NCBI GenBank assembly: GCA_001771545.1
Contig: MEUC01000039.1
Span: 1 to 34,492 of the forward strand
Length of the DNA: 34,492 nucleotides
Origin: a candidate division WOR-1 bacterium RIFOXYB2_FULL_42_35
Lineage (GTDB): Bacteria > Margulisbacteria > WOR-1 > O2-12-FULL-45-9
Direction: 5' to 3'
Shown here: positions 1 through 9,004 of the stretch, in pieces
Numbering within the stretch: position 1 is the stretch's first letter
Layout of the letters: each line of letters begins with the position of its first letter
Program-made: the position numbers and the translations under genes
The notes under the pieces: generated by a model
Databases searched by the model: none
The model's input: only the letters and a program-made list of their open reading frames with translations
What the model was told of the DNA's origin: nothing

Positions 1-95
1 AATTAGCCGTTCAAGGATTGCCCCGCCTCCCCAACGCTACCCCAGCCTAAAAAATAATACCTAAATAGTTACCTCTTTTTTAAAATTGCTCGTTT

Positions 96-104
96 TGCTA
101 TACT
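96..104 (+). promoter_or_regulatory. Extended -10 promoter of a leaderless unit
   Basis: TGC followed by TATACT (hexamer 99-104), then exactly 6 nt before the ATG at 111. Transcription would begin at or next to the A of the start codon. There is no clear -35 box and no ribosome binding site. It would drive the two small genes and ilvD. Confidence 0.7.
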
Positions 105-110
105 TACCTC

Positions 111-452
111 ATGACCAAGATTAGCAATTACATTGAAAGATTTGAGACTATTGACGAAAATTTTGTGGGCACCATTGCCTTTCGCAGTGAAGAAATCGCC
201 CTGCCCAATGAAAGCAAAATGGCCTTAGGTATTGATGGCAGCCATTGGGTTTTGGTCTACCAAAAAGAGCCCAAGGCCACTTTTCAGGTCTTTGAGTGCG
301 ACTGGCACGCCAAAAAAATTCTCGTTGATAAAAAAGCCGGCGGAGAAAAAGAACTTATACTTTTCAAAAAACTGGTCAAATATTTTCTCCGGAACGCAAC
401 GGTTGAAGACCTGATAACTATTTTCCCATCTAATGAGGAGCAAAAACCATAA
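111..452 (+). CDS. Hypothetical protein, first gene of the ilvD unit
   Basis: A 113-residue soluble protein that I do not recognise. It has no signal peptide or membrane segment. The composition is mixed alpha/beta with a lysine-rich middle (about residues 66-90) and a hydrophobic strand GSHWVLVYQK near residues 44-53. The ATG is preceded at 6 nt by an extended -10 box and has no Shine-Dalgarno site, so it is read as a leaderless start. Its stop codon overlaps the next ATG by one base (TAATG), which points to translational coupling with the following small gene. Its position upstream of ilvD suggests co-transcription but does not establish a role in branched-chain synthesis. Confidence 0.7.
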   Translation: MTKISNYIERFETIDENFVGTIAFRSEEIALPNESKMALGIDGSHWVLVYQKEPKATFQVFECDWHAKKILVDKKAGGEKELILFKKLVKYFLRNATVEDLITIFPSNEEQKP

Positions 453-682
453 TGGATATCAATGCTGTAGGGGCCTTTGGCTTCATGCCCTTTATGAACG
501 AAGAAATTAACAAAAAGTTTCGTGAAATAAAGAGTCAGGCCGGTCGCATTGCCTATTTAGCCAGTTTGGGCAAAAAAAGAGCCGCCAAACCCCACATCAA
601 AGAGGGGGTTTATGAAGCTAAGGGTGCCTTAAAGTGGATCTCAAATGTTTTAGACGAGGAGGATAAGAAAAATGAGAAGTGA
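452..682 (+). CDS. Small hypothetical protein upstream of ilvD
   Basis: A 76-residue protein with no family I recognise. The first 15 residues are rich in Gly and Phe. The rest is basic and helical, with KKRAAK near residues 50-55, and ends in an acidic/basic tail. Its start shares a base with the stop of the preceding gene. Its last 11 bases overlap ilvD, and the GAGGAGG site for ilvD (656-662) lies inside its coding sequence, so the three genes are probably one transcript. It might be a small DNA- or RNA-binding or regulatory protein; that is only a guess from charge and size. Confidence 0.65.
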   Translation: MDINAVGAFGFMPFMNEEINKKFREIKSQAGRIAYLASLGKKRAAKPHIKEGVYEAKGALKWISNVLDEEDKKNEK

Positions 683-2324
683 TCAAGCAAAAAAAGGCTT
701 AGAGCGAGTTGGCAATCGTGCCCTGCTCTATGCTACAGGACTTACAAAAGAGGATATGAACAAACCATTTATTGGCCTTGCTTCATCCTTCACTAATTTA
801 GTCCCTGGACACATCAACATGCGCGACCTGGAACCATTGATTGAAAAAGGGATTAAAGAAGCAGGCGGTCAGCCATTTATCTTTGGTGTGCCGGCAATTT
901 GCGACGGCATTGCCATGGGGCACAAAGGGATGCACTACTCCCTCCCATCTCGGGAATTAATTGCTGATGAAATTGAATCAATTGCCCAAGCCCATGCCTT
1001 AGATGGTCTAGTTCTCTTAACAGCTTGCGATAAAGTTACCCCTGGCATGCTGATGGCTGCAGGCAGGCTGGATATTCCTTGTATAGTTGTAACGGTCGGA
1101 CCAATGCACTCTGGTGAATATAAAGGTAAGCGACTTTCTTTGGTTAGAGATACCTTTGAAGCCTTAGCTGCCTTTAAGGCCGGCAAAATTTCTAAAGAAG
1201 AATTGGATGCTTTGGAATGTCACGCTTGCCCTGGCGCTGGCTCTTGTCAGGGTCTTTACACAGCTAATACTATGAATTGCATAACTGAAACTTTGGGCAT
1301 GTCGTTGCCTGGCTGTGGAACTAGCTTAGCATTATCACAAAAGAAAAAAGAGCTCGCCTATGAAAGCGGTAAGACCGTTATGGAATTAGTTAAACACAAT
1401 ATCACCGCTAGAAAGATCATGACAGCGGCTGCCTTTAGAAACGCTATTAGAATGGACATGGCTCTCGGTGGGTCAACAAACACAGCCTTACACATTCCGG
1501 CTATTGCTCATGATGCTGGGCTTGAGATCCCCTTAGAACTTTTTGACGAAATCAGTCGCGAGGTTTCGCATATCACCAACTTGCGCCCCGGTGGCGAAGA
1601 TTTTATGGAAGACTTTGATCGGGCTGGCGGAGTAATGGCTGCCCTTAACGTTTTAAAAGATAAAATTGAGAGCTCTAAAACCGTTTGCGGCAAAGATATT
1701 AAGAAATTGGCTGATGAAGGCAATGTTTTAGATTCTAAGATCATTCATACCCTTGATAACCCTTACCATAAAGAAGGGGGCATTGCTGTTCTAAAGGGTT
1801 CGCTTGCTCCCGGGGGTTGCGTAGTTAAACAATCTGCTATCGCCCCAAAGACTTTAAAGTTTACCGGCAAAGCTCGCGTCTTTGAATCGGAAGAAACCGG
1901 CATGAAAGCAATTATGGATGGCAAGATAAAAAAAGGGGACGTAGTTGTTATTCGCTATGAAGGACCCAAGGGTGGACCGGGAATGAGAGAGATGCTCTCC
2001 CCTACTTCGGCGATTGCTGGTATGGGACTTTCTGAAGATGTTGTTTTGTTGACCGACGGAAGGTTTTCCGGGGGAACAAGAGGACCCTGTATTGGCCATA
2101 TTTCTCCTGAAGCTGCAGAAGGCGGACCAATTGGTTTGGTTAAAGATGGCGATACAATAGAAATCGACATACCAAACCGAAGTATCGAGTTGCGGGTTCC
2201 GAGTTCCGAGTTGGAAAAACGGAAGAAAGAATGGAAAGCCCCTGAACCCAAAATTAAAACCGGTTGGCTTACTCGTTATGCAAAGCTGGTAACGTCTGCT
2301 AATACGGGGGCTATTTTAAGATAG
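672..2324 (+). CDS. ilvD: Dihydroxy-acid dehydratase
   Basis: IlvD (550 aa) dehydrates dihydroxyisovalerate and dihydroxymethylvalerate to the keto acids of the valine/isoleucine pathway, using an iron-sulfur cluster and Mg2+. Visible family motifs are [11 protein letters not shown] (77-87), [10 protein letters not shown] (118-127) with candidate cluster Cys119, and [12 protein letters not shown] (183-194) with Cys192. The C-terminal domain carries [20 protein letters not shown] and the usual [14 protein letters not shown] end. Length is normal for the family. The start is fixed by GAGGAGG at 656-662. An unusual feature is a five-unit heptanucleotide tract at 2182-2216 that encodes the variable segment just before the last conserved block without changing the expected length. 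Confidence 0.97.
   Translation: MRSDQAKKGLERVGNRALLYATGLTKEDMNKPFIGLASSFTNLVPGHINMRDLEPLIEKGIKEAGGQPFIFGVPAICDGIAMGHKGMHYSLPSRELIADEIESIAQAHALDGLVLLTACDKVTPGMLMAAGRLDIPCIVVTVGPMHSGEYKGKRLSLVRDTFEALAAFKAGKISKEELDALECHACPGAGSCQGLYTANTMNCITETLGMSLPGCGTSLALSQKKKELAYESGKTVMELVKHNITARKIMTAAAFRNAIRMDMALGGSTNTALHIPAIAHDAGLEIPLELFDEISREVSHITNLRPGGEDFMEDFDRAGGVMAALNVLKDKIESSKTVCGKDIKKLADEGNVLDSKIIHTLDNPYHKEGGIAVLKGSLAPGGCVVKQSAIAPKTLKFTGKARVFESEETGMKAIMDGKIKKGDVVVIRYEGPKGGPGMREMLSPTSAIAGMGLSEDVVLLTDGRFSGGTRGPCIGHISPEAAEGGPIGLVKDGDTIEIDIPNRSIELRVPSSELEKRKKEWKAPEPKIKTGWLTRYAKLVTSANTGAILR
2182..2216 (+). repeat. Heptanucleotide tandem tract inside ilvD
   Basis: Five consecutive 7-nt units: GTATCGA, GTTGCGG, GTTCCGA, GTTCCGA, GTTGGAA. 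On the other strand the units read TCGGAAC, resembling tracts in aroA, apgM and miaA. It lies in the variable segment between IDIPNR and [10 protein letters not shown] of IlvD. Confidence 0.7.
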
Positions 2325-3170
2325 TATCAAAATACCTGTCAACATAAACACAAGACCTACGACCAACTTCTGTGGCTTGTAAAGGAAAAGCGGCACGATC
2401 GTCAAGTTTTCTCCCCTCATTAACAATCAAATTAAACATATGCCTGAGTAAATTATCATGAGGACCTTGTCCAAGTGTTTCTGGCAATAAAGGTTGATCA
2501 ACAACTTCTCCCTTTTTATCAAGCCCATGCAAAGTTACTTGCCCCCGATTGACCCGTAAAACAATGGCTTGATTGTTGATCCCCAGAGAAAATAAGGCGG
2601 AACGAATAGCAACCATAACGGCAGTAGTCAATCCCAGGACAATAGTCATTGCCAACAGGGGCAACAATTCGGTCTGCCTTAAAAGGGGGACCCTCTCCTT
2701 CCCAACGCTGAAACAAAGGGACAAAAACGGTTTGTTTATTTGTTTCATCTGCCACATTGTGTTTGACCCAGGCAGCCAGCAAAAAAGCAAAGTTGTCATA
2801 ACGACCAAATTCCCGGCCAAAATCATCGGTACGCCAGTTCAAAGCTTCCTTGGGTAACCATCTTATAACATCGTGCTTCACCACTCCTTCTTCTCTCAGA
2901 GCAGGGTCATTTGTCCTGCAATAGTCATTTACCGCTCTAAAATATGAGCTTCTAGCCCTAGCAAGCTGATTGGAAATTCTTTCGGGGATAAAGGCATAAG
3001 CTATCTTCAATGGTAAATCTGTTCTCAGGCATACCATATCTTCGCGTAAGACCTAGGCGGGCACCCATACGCCGCAATAAAGAGGGTCGAACAAATTTTT
3101 TACCGCCATAAACACGGTCTGGACGAAAGCTAGCCTGTCCGTTACCGCTTGTTGAAGATACGCCTGTCAT
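2311..3170 (-). pseudogene. Frameshifted hypothetical membrane protein gene
   Basis: Three overlapping minus-strand reading frames join head to tail into one protein of roughly 290 residues. Frame one starts at ATG 3170 behind a good GAGGAGG site and runs to about 3010. Frame two covers about 3020-2670, including PERISNQLARARSSYF and WLPKEALNWRTDD. Frame three covers about 2670-2311, with a hydrophobic segment LPLLAMTIVLGLTTAVMVAI followed by a soluble tail. Two frame changes are needed, near 3010-3030 and near 2640-2690. The N-terminus is Ser/Gly/Arg-rich and looks disordered. I recognise no family. It interrupts the ilv block on the opposite strand, and its end overlaps ilvD by 14 bp. It is either a decaying gene or one carrying two assembly indels. 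Confidence 0.6.
2351..2364 (+). repeat. Two-unit heptanucleotide remnant
   Basis: CAAGACC then TACGACC. The first 13 bases are identical to 11805-11817 in the aroA tract. It lies in the 3' part of the broken gene on the minus strand. Confidence 0.45.
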
Positions 3171-3226
3171 TTCTCCTCCTCAAAGGGAATGCTGGTTCCT
3201 TAATATATATTATCGACACTTTTTGA

Positions 3227-3246
3227 CTAAAATTGTACTATTTTAG
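3227..3246. promoter_or_regulatory. Inverted repeat upstream of the ilvB promoter
   Basis: Perfect 7-bp arms CTAAAAT (3227-3233) and ATTTTAG (3240-3246) around a 6-nt spacer, ending 9 bp before the ilvB -35 box. The position suits an operator for a dimeric regulator. A second AT palindrome, TAATATATATTA, lies at 3201-3212 near the promoter region of the broken minus-strand gene. Function is inferred from position only. Confidence 0.35.
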
Positions 3247-3255
3247 CAACTTTTT

Positions 3256-3284
3256 TTGACCATTTTCCCTCAATATGATAAAAT
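3256..3284 (+). promoter_or_regulatory. ilvBNC promoter
   Basis: A -35 TTGACC (3256-3261), a 17-bp spacer and TGA-TAAAAT (3276-3284). The -10 ends 10 nt before the ilvB ATG at 3295, so the leader is only about 3-4 nt and there is no room for a Shine-Dalgarno site. Confidence 0.75.
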
Positions 3285-3294
3285 TCCTATTCAG

Positions 3295-4971
3295 ATGAAA
3301 ATTAGTGGTGCACAAGCTTTAATAGAGTCGCTGAAAAAAGAGGGCGTGGAAATCGTTTTTGGTTATCCCGGCGGAACGGTTTTGCCAATTTACGATGTCC
3401 TTTATGGCGAAAAAGCGATCAAACATATTCTACCCCGCCACGAGCAGGGGTCTACTCACGCAGCTGATGGTTATGCTCGGGTAACCGGCAAAGTTGGGGT
3501 TTGTATTGCCACTTCTGGGCCTGGAGCAACAAACACCATAACAGGTATTGCAACTGCTTTTATGGATTCTATCCCGATGGTTATTATTACTGGTCAAGTG
3601 GCAACCCCTTTAATTGGTCGGGACTCTTTTCAAGAAGCTGATATTACTGGAATAACTCAACCGATAACCAAACACAATTATTTGGTTAAAACAGCAGAAG
3701 AAATTCCCAGGGTTATTAAAGAAGCTTTTTATATTGCCAGCACTGGCCGGCCAGGTCCGGTAGTTGTTGATATTGCCAAAGATGCACAGGTCAACAAGTT
3801 TGATTTCAAATATCCTGACAAAGTTAACTTGCCCGGCTATAAGCCAACCTTGAAAGGTGATCCGGAACAAGTTAAAGCCGCAGCTAAATTAATCGCTGAA
3901 TCTAAAAAACCGCTGATTTATGCTGGAGGGGGAGTAATTGCCTCTGGCGCAGCAGCAGAGCTAACTGAATTCGCTAGAAAATTAAATACCCCTGTAACCA
4001 CCACCTTGATGGGCTTAGGCGCCTTTCCTGAAACAGATAAATTAGCCCTGCAAATGCTGGGCATGCATGGTACAGCTTTTGCTAATTATGCCGTTCAAGA
4101 GTGCGACCTTTTAATTGCGGTTGGCGCCAGATTTGACGATAGGGTGACAGGTCACCTGCCAAGCTTTGCCCCCAAGGCCAAGCATATTCAGATTGACATT
4201 GATCCGGCAGAGATCGGCAAAAACGTGCGCATCGATGTGCCAATTGTTGGCGATGTTAAACAAACTCTAAAAGAATTAAATGCTTTGATTCCAGTTAAAG
4301 CTGGCCGGCATCTGGCCTGGTTAAAACAAATTGAAGAATGGAAAAATAAATTTCCTTTAAGCTACAAAAAAAATAACTTTATCAAACCTCAATACGTGAT
4401 AGAAATGATTGACGAAGTCACCAAAGGTGAGGCAATTATTTGTACCGAAGTGGGCCAACACCAAATGTGGGCAGCGCAATTTTTTAAATTTACCAAACCA
4501 AGAACCTGGGTCTCTTCCGGAGGATTAGGCACAATGGGTTACGGTTTCCCTGCCTCAATTGGGGCACAATTTGGCCGACCAGACTCAACTGTATTTAATA
4601 TTGCCGGTGATGGCAGCATTCAAATGAACATTCAAGAGCTGGCTACAGCGGTAATTCACAAGCTACCAATTAAAATTGTGGTTTTAAACAACAGCTTCTT
4701 AGGCATGGTGCGACAATGGCAGGAACTTATTTATGAAAAACGCTATTCTTCAACTAATTTGTGCAATAATCCAGATCTAGTTAAGATAGCAGAAGCTTAT
4801 GGGGCTAAGGCGATGAGAATAACTGATCAAACCAAAGTTAAAGCAGCGCTTGAAGAGGCCATGAAGATTACCGATGGCCCCGTGCTGCTTGATTTTAGTG
4901 TGGACAAAGAAGAAAATGTGCTCCCTTTTGTGCCGCCAGGCCAGGCCCTTAATGAGATGATAATTGACTAG
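3295..4971 (+). CDS. ilvB: Acetolactate synthase, large catalytic subunit
   Basis: A ThDP/FAD enzyme of 558 aa that condenses two pyruvates, or pyruvate and 2-ketobutyrate, as the committed step to valine/leucine/isoleucine. The N-terminal block has FGYPGGTVLPIYD and RHEQGSTHAADGYAR with the ThDP-activating Glu. The FAD domain lies in the middle. The ThDP motif GDGSIQMNIQELATA is near residues 436-450, followed by LNNSFLGMVRQWQ. I chose ATG 3295 because an in-frame TTG at 3256 falls inside the -35 box and the family starts at this MKISGAQAL position. It is followed after 9 nt by ilvN, whose AGGAG site overlaps this gene's stop region. Confidence 0.97.
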   Translation: MKISGAQALIESLKKEGVEIVFGYPGGTVLPIYDVLYGEKAIKHILPRHEQGSTHAADGYARVTGKVGVCIATSGPGATNTITGIATAFMDSIPMVIITGQVATPLIGRDSFQEADITGITQPITKHNYLVKTAEEIPRVIKEAFYIASTGRPGPVVVDIAKDAQVNKFDFKYPDKVNLPGYKPTLKGDPEQVKAAAKLIAESKKPLIYAGGGVIASGAAAELTEFARKLNTPVTTTLMGLGAFPETDKLALQMLGMHGTAFANYAVQECDLLIAVGARFDDRVTGHLPSFAPKAKHIQIDIDPAEIGKNVRIDVPIVGDVKQTLKELNALIPVKAGRHLAWLKQIEEWKNKFPLSYKKNNFIKPQYVIEMIDEVTKGEAIICTEVGQHQMWAAQFFKFTKPRTWVSSGGLGTMGYGFPASIGAQFGRPDSTVFNIAGDGSIQMNIQELATAVIHKLPIKIVVLNNSFLGMVRQWQELIYEKRYSSTNLCNNPDLVKIAEAYGAKAMRITDQTKVKAALEEAMKITDGPVLLDFSVDKEENVLPFVPPGQALNEMIID

Positions 4972-4980
4972 GAGTCAAGA

Positions 4981-5469
4981 ATGAAACATACAATTTCTGC
5001 AATAGTTGAAAACAAACCGGGGGTTCTCCACCGTGTGGTCGGGCTCTTTAGCCGTCGTGGTTATAATATCGATAGTTTAGCAGTAGGAACTACGGAAAAA
5101 ACCGAAGTATCTCGTATTACCATTGTGGTTACGGGTGATGATTTGGTACTCGAGCAAATCATCAAACAACTTTACAAGCAAATTGATGTGCTCGAAGTTT
5201 TTGACTTACCACAGAATGAATCAATTGAACGAGAGTTGGCATTAATTAAAGTGAAAGCTAACGAAAAAACTCGCAATGAAATTGCTCAGCTAGCCGAAAC
5301 GTTTAATGCCCGCATAGTTGATGTAGCAGAAGAAACCGTAATTATTGAGGTTTCATTAGAAAAAGAAAAGGTTGAGAATTTGCAGAAGCTATTGGAAAAG
5401 TTTGGGATTCAAGAATTGGTTAGAACCGGAAAAATCGCGATACAAAAAGGAGGAAAAAACAATGGCTAA
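4981..5469 (+). CDS. ilvN: Acetolactate synthase, small regulatory subunit
   Basis: A 162-residue subunit that activates IlvB and confers feedback control by branched-chain amino acids. The N-terminal ACT domain is clear: HTISAIVENKPGVLHRVVGL, then FSRRGYNIDSLAVG with the valine-site region. The C-terminal half has the ELALIKV and IVDVAEETVIIEVS blocks of the long-form small subunits. The start codon follows a TAGGAG site made by the ilvB stop region. The last 8 bases overlap ilvC, and the ilvC ribosome binding site lies within this coding sequence, so translation is likely coupled. Confidence 0.95.
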   Translation: MKHTISAIVENKPGVLHRVVGLFSRRGYNIDSLAVGTTEKTEVSRITIVVTGDDLVLEQIIKQLYKQIDVLEVFDLPQNESIERELALIKVKANEKTRNEIAQLAETFNARIVDVAEETVIIEVSLEKEKVENLQKLLEKFGIQELVRTGKIAIQKGGKNNG

Positions 5470-6454
5470 GGTTTATTACGATCAGGACGCAAATTTGGAG
5501 GTGTTGAAGGATAAAACAATTGCAATTGTTGGGTTTGGTAATCAAGGCGGTGCCCAGGCACAAAATTTAAAGGATAGCGGTTTGAATGTTATTATCGCTG
5601 AAGTCGAGGGGACACCAAACTGGAACCGGGCTAAAGAACTTGGCTTTGAGGTTATGGATGCTTCTACTGCTGCAAAAAGAGGCGATATTGTTCAAATTTT
5701 GATTCCAGATGAAATGCAAGCAGGGGTTTACAAAAAGTTTATCAAGAAATTTATGAAAAACGGCAAAACCTTGATGTTCTCTCATGGTTTTAATGTTCAC
5801 TTTAAAGCTATCAAACCTGCTAAAGATATCAACGTGATCATGGTTGCACCAAAAGGCCCCGGATTTATGGTTCGAGAAACTTATAACGAAGGCAAAGGGG
5901 TTCCTGCCTTGATCGCAGTTTACCAAGACGCTACTGGTAACGCAAAAGACTTAGCTCTTGCTTATGCCAAAGGGATTGGCGGAACTAGGGCTGGAGTTTT
6001 TGAAACAACTTTTAAGGAAGAAGTAGAGACCGATCTTTTTGGTGAGCAAACCGTACTTTGTGGTGGCTGTACATCATTGGTTAAGGCCGGTTTTGAAACC
6101 TTGGTTGAAGCCGGTTATCAACCTGAAATGGCTTATTTTGAATGTGTTCATGAATTAAAACTAATCGTTGACTTGATTTACAAACAAGGCATTGCCGGCA
6201 TGAGAAAAGCGATTTCCAACACTGCTGAGTTTGGCGATCTAACTGTTGGTCCGGAGATTATTTCCGAAAAAGTTAAAAAGCAGATGGGAAAGGCTTTAAA
6301 AAATATCCAATCCGGCAAATTTGCCCGCAAGTGGCTCAAAGATCACAAAGATGGCTATCCAATTTTTAGTGCCTTGCGGGAAAAGGACCAGAACCATCAA
6401 ATTGAAAAAGTTGGAGCTGAATTACGCAGCATGATGAGCTGGTTGAAGAAATAG
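5462..6454 (+). CDS. ilvC: Ketol-acid reductoisomerase, class I
   Basis: IlvC (330 aa) isomerises and reduces acetolactate or acetohydroxybutyrate with Mg2+ and NAD(P)H. The Rossmann motif is GFGNQGGAQAQNL (24-36). Candidate catalytic residues are His108, Asp191, Glu195, Glu227, Glu231 and Ser252. Length matches the short class. AAGGAGG at 5447-5453 fixes the start; an in-frame upstream extension through ilvN is not credible. The cofactor loop (about 45-56) reads AEVEGTPNWNRA, lacking the Arg/Ser pattern that usually binds the NADPH phosphate and carrying acidic residues, so NADH use is possible. The gene ends 4 bp from the convergent neighbour. Confidence 0.97.
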   Translation: MAKVYYDQDANLEVLKDKTIAIVGFGNQGGAQAQNLKDSGLNVIIAEVEGTPNWNRAKELGFEVMDASTAAKRGDIVQILIPDEMQAGVYKKFIKKFMKNGKTLMFSHGFNVHFKAIKPAKDINVIMVAPKGPGFMVRETYNEGKGVPALIAVYQDATGNAKDLALAYAKGIGGTRAGVFETTFKEEVETDLFGEQTVLCGGCTSLVKAGFETLVEAGYQPEMAYFECVHELKLIVDLIYKQGIAGMRKAISNTAEFGDLTVGPEIISEKVKKQMGKALKNIQSGKFARKWLKDHKDGYPIFSALREKDQNHQIEKVGAELRSMMSWLKK

Positions 6455-6458
6455 GCTC

Positions 6459-8909
6459 TTAAACAAACAAGCTGCGGTCAATCTCTAAAAGGCGGCATAA
6501 GAAATCTTTCATTTCTACAGTAACTTTACTAGTTGTTTGATGTGTCAGCAAAGTCATAATGCCTGTTTTCATTCTCTCACCATACCTCGTTGCCATGAGG
6601 GTAATGAGCCTCTTGGTTGTTTCGCTAAGCATGGGCGTGGTTTTGCTTAGATCTAACAACGAAGAAAGGACTGGATAGATTAGCACTCCCCCCTCAAACT
6701 TGTCCTGACCAGTTTCGGAAAAATCAGACTCCATTTCTTCATAAAGCTGTCCCAGAATTGGTCCGGCAGCGGCTTCATTGCTTTGATCTATTAAATATTC
6801 TGCTCTCCTGAGATAGCCTCGGTAATCAGTTCGAGACAAATCAACTAAAACCTGCTGTGCCTCCTCCTCTTTCCCCAGATGGGTTAGAACTTCAGCTAAA
6901 TCGACTTTGGCGTTATTGGTTGGAAACAAAACGATCGATCTTCTCAAGGCAACTTCTGCTGCTTCTAAAACTGGTTGCGCGGCAGCTGTTTCTACTCCTG
7001 CTTTTAACATGTTTGTTGCTTTAATTAAAGACAAAGCTCCTTGCAAATTCAACATTTCAACACGTATGTCTGCTTTTTGCCGGCTTAAGTATCTTTCGAC
7101 ACTAATCATTAAGTCTGCGGGGATTTGCTCTAATATATTGCGAGTAAAGCCCAAGATTCTCTCAATACATTGATCACTAAATTCTCCTCGAGACAGAACA
7201 AAGGAGGTCATGGCGACAGCATATAGCCCCCGATAATAGTATTCATCCCTGCTAGCCCAACCAGGAGCTCTATCTGGCAACCAAGCAACCACCCTCATTG
7301 CTGAATCAGTAAAATCTTTTCGGTTGGTTAATTTACGAGCTAAGACAATAATCTCTTGTAAAAAAACGGATCTTAATTCTGGGGAAATACCAAAGGCAGT
7401 TTCAAGAACTGTTAGTTTTGGTTGCATTGACCTCTCTTCAACCATATCCCCAATTGTTGCCAAATCAGCTTCTTTAAAGCTTTTTCCCAGACCAAAAAAA
7501 ACTTCGGTTTGAGCAATGGCTTCAGATAATGGAACCTGAACAGTTCTTTGGCCAAAAACTAAAAAAGCTGCCGCCAAAAGCCCGTTGGCCCGAATTTTAT
7601 CTTTTCTAAGTTTTTGAATAATATCTACAGCAGCTTTTTCTTCGCTAACAGAAACCGCTTTGGCCTTATTGTTCAATCCTCTAATTTGACTTTCAGACAA
7701 AGCATTTTCTCCTGAACAAAAATAAAAAGCCCCGGCAATAAGAGTTCTTTGCTCCGCTTCACAAAGATCAAAACCGGTGGTAAGTTTGTCAGCTAGCCGT
7801 CCCACGATTTTTTTTGCTAAGGGCAAGCCTGTTCCTGGGTGAAGTTCCTCAACGGTCATTAATATATTAAATAATCTCCAGGTTTGACTTGCTAATGATG
7901 GTTCTTTAACCTTTGCAGATAAGAAAGGATCAAAATCACTGCTAGGGAGCTGTGCAACAAAAACTTGAACAGCCTCCTTAAGCTCAGCTTGCGGTCTCTC
8001 TAACAAAACTTGCCACTCTCTCTCAAGATTCTGCGCTGCTGCTTCTTGTCTCTGTCGCTCAGCTGTCAAGAAAGAACCCAAGGCAGCATCTTGTTCTTGC
8101 TCAGATTGGCGCGCTAATGGTTGCCAAGCTCTGAAAATAGAACCATCTAGTTCTCCTTTGTAAGCAATTGACCCCTGTTGACAAATAAGCAAGGCTCGCA
8201 GTAAATAGCTCAGAGCTTGTTCTGGATTGTTCTGCTCTAAATAAAACCTACCTAAGTTCGCACTTAATTTTTGAGCTAACTCCTGGTCTGTGGTTTCTCT
8301 AATCATGACCTTGGAAAGCTCCTCATAAAAAGCTGGCCTTTCTCCCTGAGATAAAGCCTGATGAAAACGCAAAGCCATGGCAGGAAACTTAATGGCTAAA
8401 AAACCTGCAGCCTCTCTAAGCGATCCCTCGTCTTGATGGATTAGCTCATCAATAAAAGTCTCTCCATGAACAGCTAAGAGGGCCTCTGCTCTGTCAAGAT
8501 CTGCAATCATGTGGTTACGAAGCCAATTACCATAAAAACGCAAAAACCTTACTGCCCGTTGTTCACTGGCAGCTTGTCTCAAACCAAGTCGTCTGCGAGC
8601 GTTTTCATCTGAACTTGCCTCAGCTCGCGTCTCATTTCTGGCTGCCGCTCCACCATTAATTGCTGCTGGTTGTAACAAAAAAGTATTTGTCTCCTCTCCT
8701 GCCCGGACATATGCATGAGGATCAGCTAAAGCTGCTTGAACATCCTTAGGCGTTACTCCAGCACAAACTATCAAAATTGCTCCTGCAGGCAAAAAACCCT
8801 GTAAGGCATCTAAGTTAGGCTTCCCAACAGCAACCTTGCCAACAGCAGCGTTCCCTAATCTAATCTGCACATCTCTTAGTTTGCTCAGAGCCGTCTTTAA
8901 TATTGCCAA
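6459..8909 (-). CDS. Large helical-repeat (TPR-like) protein of unknown function
   Basis: An 816-residue, mostly alpha-helical protein. TPR-like pairs are visible at about 211-246 (NLGRFYLEQNNPEQALSYLL) and 647-715 (LAEVLTHLGKEEEAQQVLVD). It has no clear signal peptide. A short hydrophobic stretch LPAGAILIVCAGV sits near residues 40-52, followed by a low-complexity Ala/Asn/Glu linker. I prefer the TTG at 8909 because AGAGGAGG lies 6 nt upstream; a GTG at 8951 would add 14 residues. No enzymatic motif is recognisable. It is probably a scaffold or regulatory protein typical of this lineage. It stands alone on its strand between ilvC and the small export protein gene. Confidence 0.7.
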   Translation of the reverse strand: MAILKTALSKLRDVQIRLGNAAVGKVAVGKPNLDALQGFLPAGAILIVCAGVTPKDVQAALADPHAYVRAGEETNTFLLQPAAINGGAAARNETRAEASSDENARRRLGLRQAASEQRAVRFLRFYGNWLRNHMIADLDRAEALLAVHGETFIDELIHQDEGSLREAAGFLAIKFPAMALRFHQALSQGERPAFYEELSKVMIRETTDQELAQKLSANLGRFYLEQNNPEQALSYLLRALLICQQGSIAYKGELDGSIFRAWQPLARQSEQEQDAALGSFLTAERQRQEAAAQNLEREWQVLLERPQAELKEAVQVFVAQLPSSDFDPFLSAKVKEPSLASQTWRLFNILMTVEELHPGTGLPLAKKIVGRLADKLTTGFDLCEAEQRTLIAGAFYFCSGENALSESQIRGLNNKAKAVSVSEEKAAVDIIQKLRKDKIRANGLLAAAFLVFGQRTVQVPLSEAIAQTEVFFGLGKSFKEADLATIGDMVEERSMQPKLTVLETAFGISPELRSVFLQEIIVLARKLTNRKDFTDSAMRVVAWLPDRAPGWASRDEYYYRGLYAVAMTSFVLSRGEFSDQCIERILGFTRNILEQIPADLMISVERYLSRQKADIRVEMLNLQGALSLIKATNMLKAGVETAAAQPVLEAAEVALRRSIVLFPTNNAKVDLAEVLTHLGKEEEAQQVLVDLSRTDYRGYLRRAEYLIDQSNEAAAGPILGQLYEEMESDFSETGQDKFEGGVLIYPVLSSLLDLSKTTPMLSETTKRLITLMATRYGERMKTGIMTLLTHQTTSKVTVEMKDFLCRLLEIDRSLFV

Positions 8910-8989
8910 AATAAATCCTCCTCTTACGCAATCTCCCTTTTTTATCGCCACATTTTTCAGCCGATTTCAGTATTTTCCCAAATAAACTG

Positions 8990-8998
8990 TGTTAAAAT
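8990..8998 (+). promoter_or_regulatory. Extended -10 promoter, leaderless
   Basis: TGT plus TAAAAT (8993-8998), 6 nt before ATG 9005. No ribosome binding site and no good -35 box. Confidence 0.65.
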
Positions 8999-9004
8999 AA
9001 GAAC

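Noticed and set aside
58-72. 15-bp inverted match to 34409-34423 (GTAACTATTTAGGTA)
   Set aside because: An AT-rich match of this length is expected by chance about once in a window this size; both copies are intergenic but nothing else in the flanks agrees.
5567-5926. 119-residue open frame opposite ilvC
   Set aside because: Shadow of a strongly conserved gene; no ribosome binding site and no family motif.
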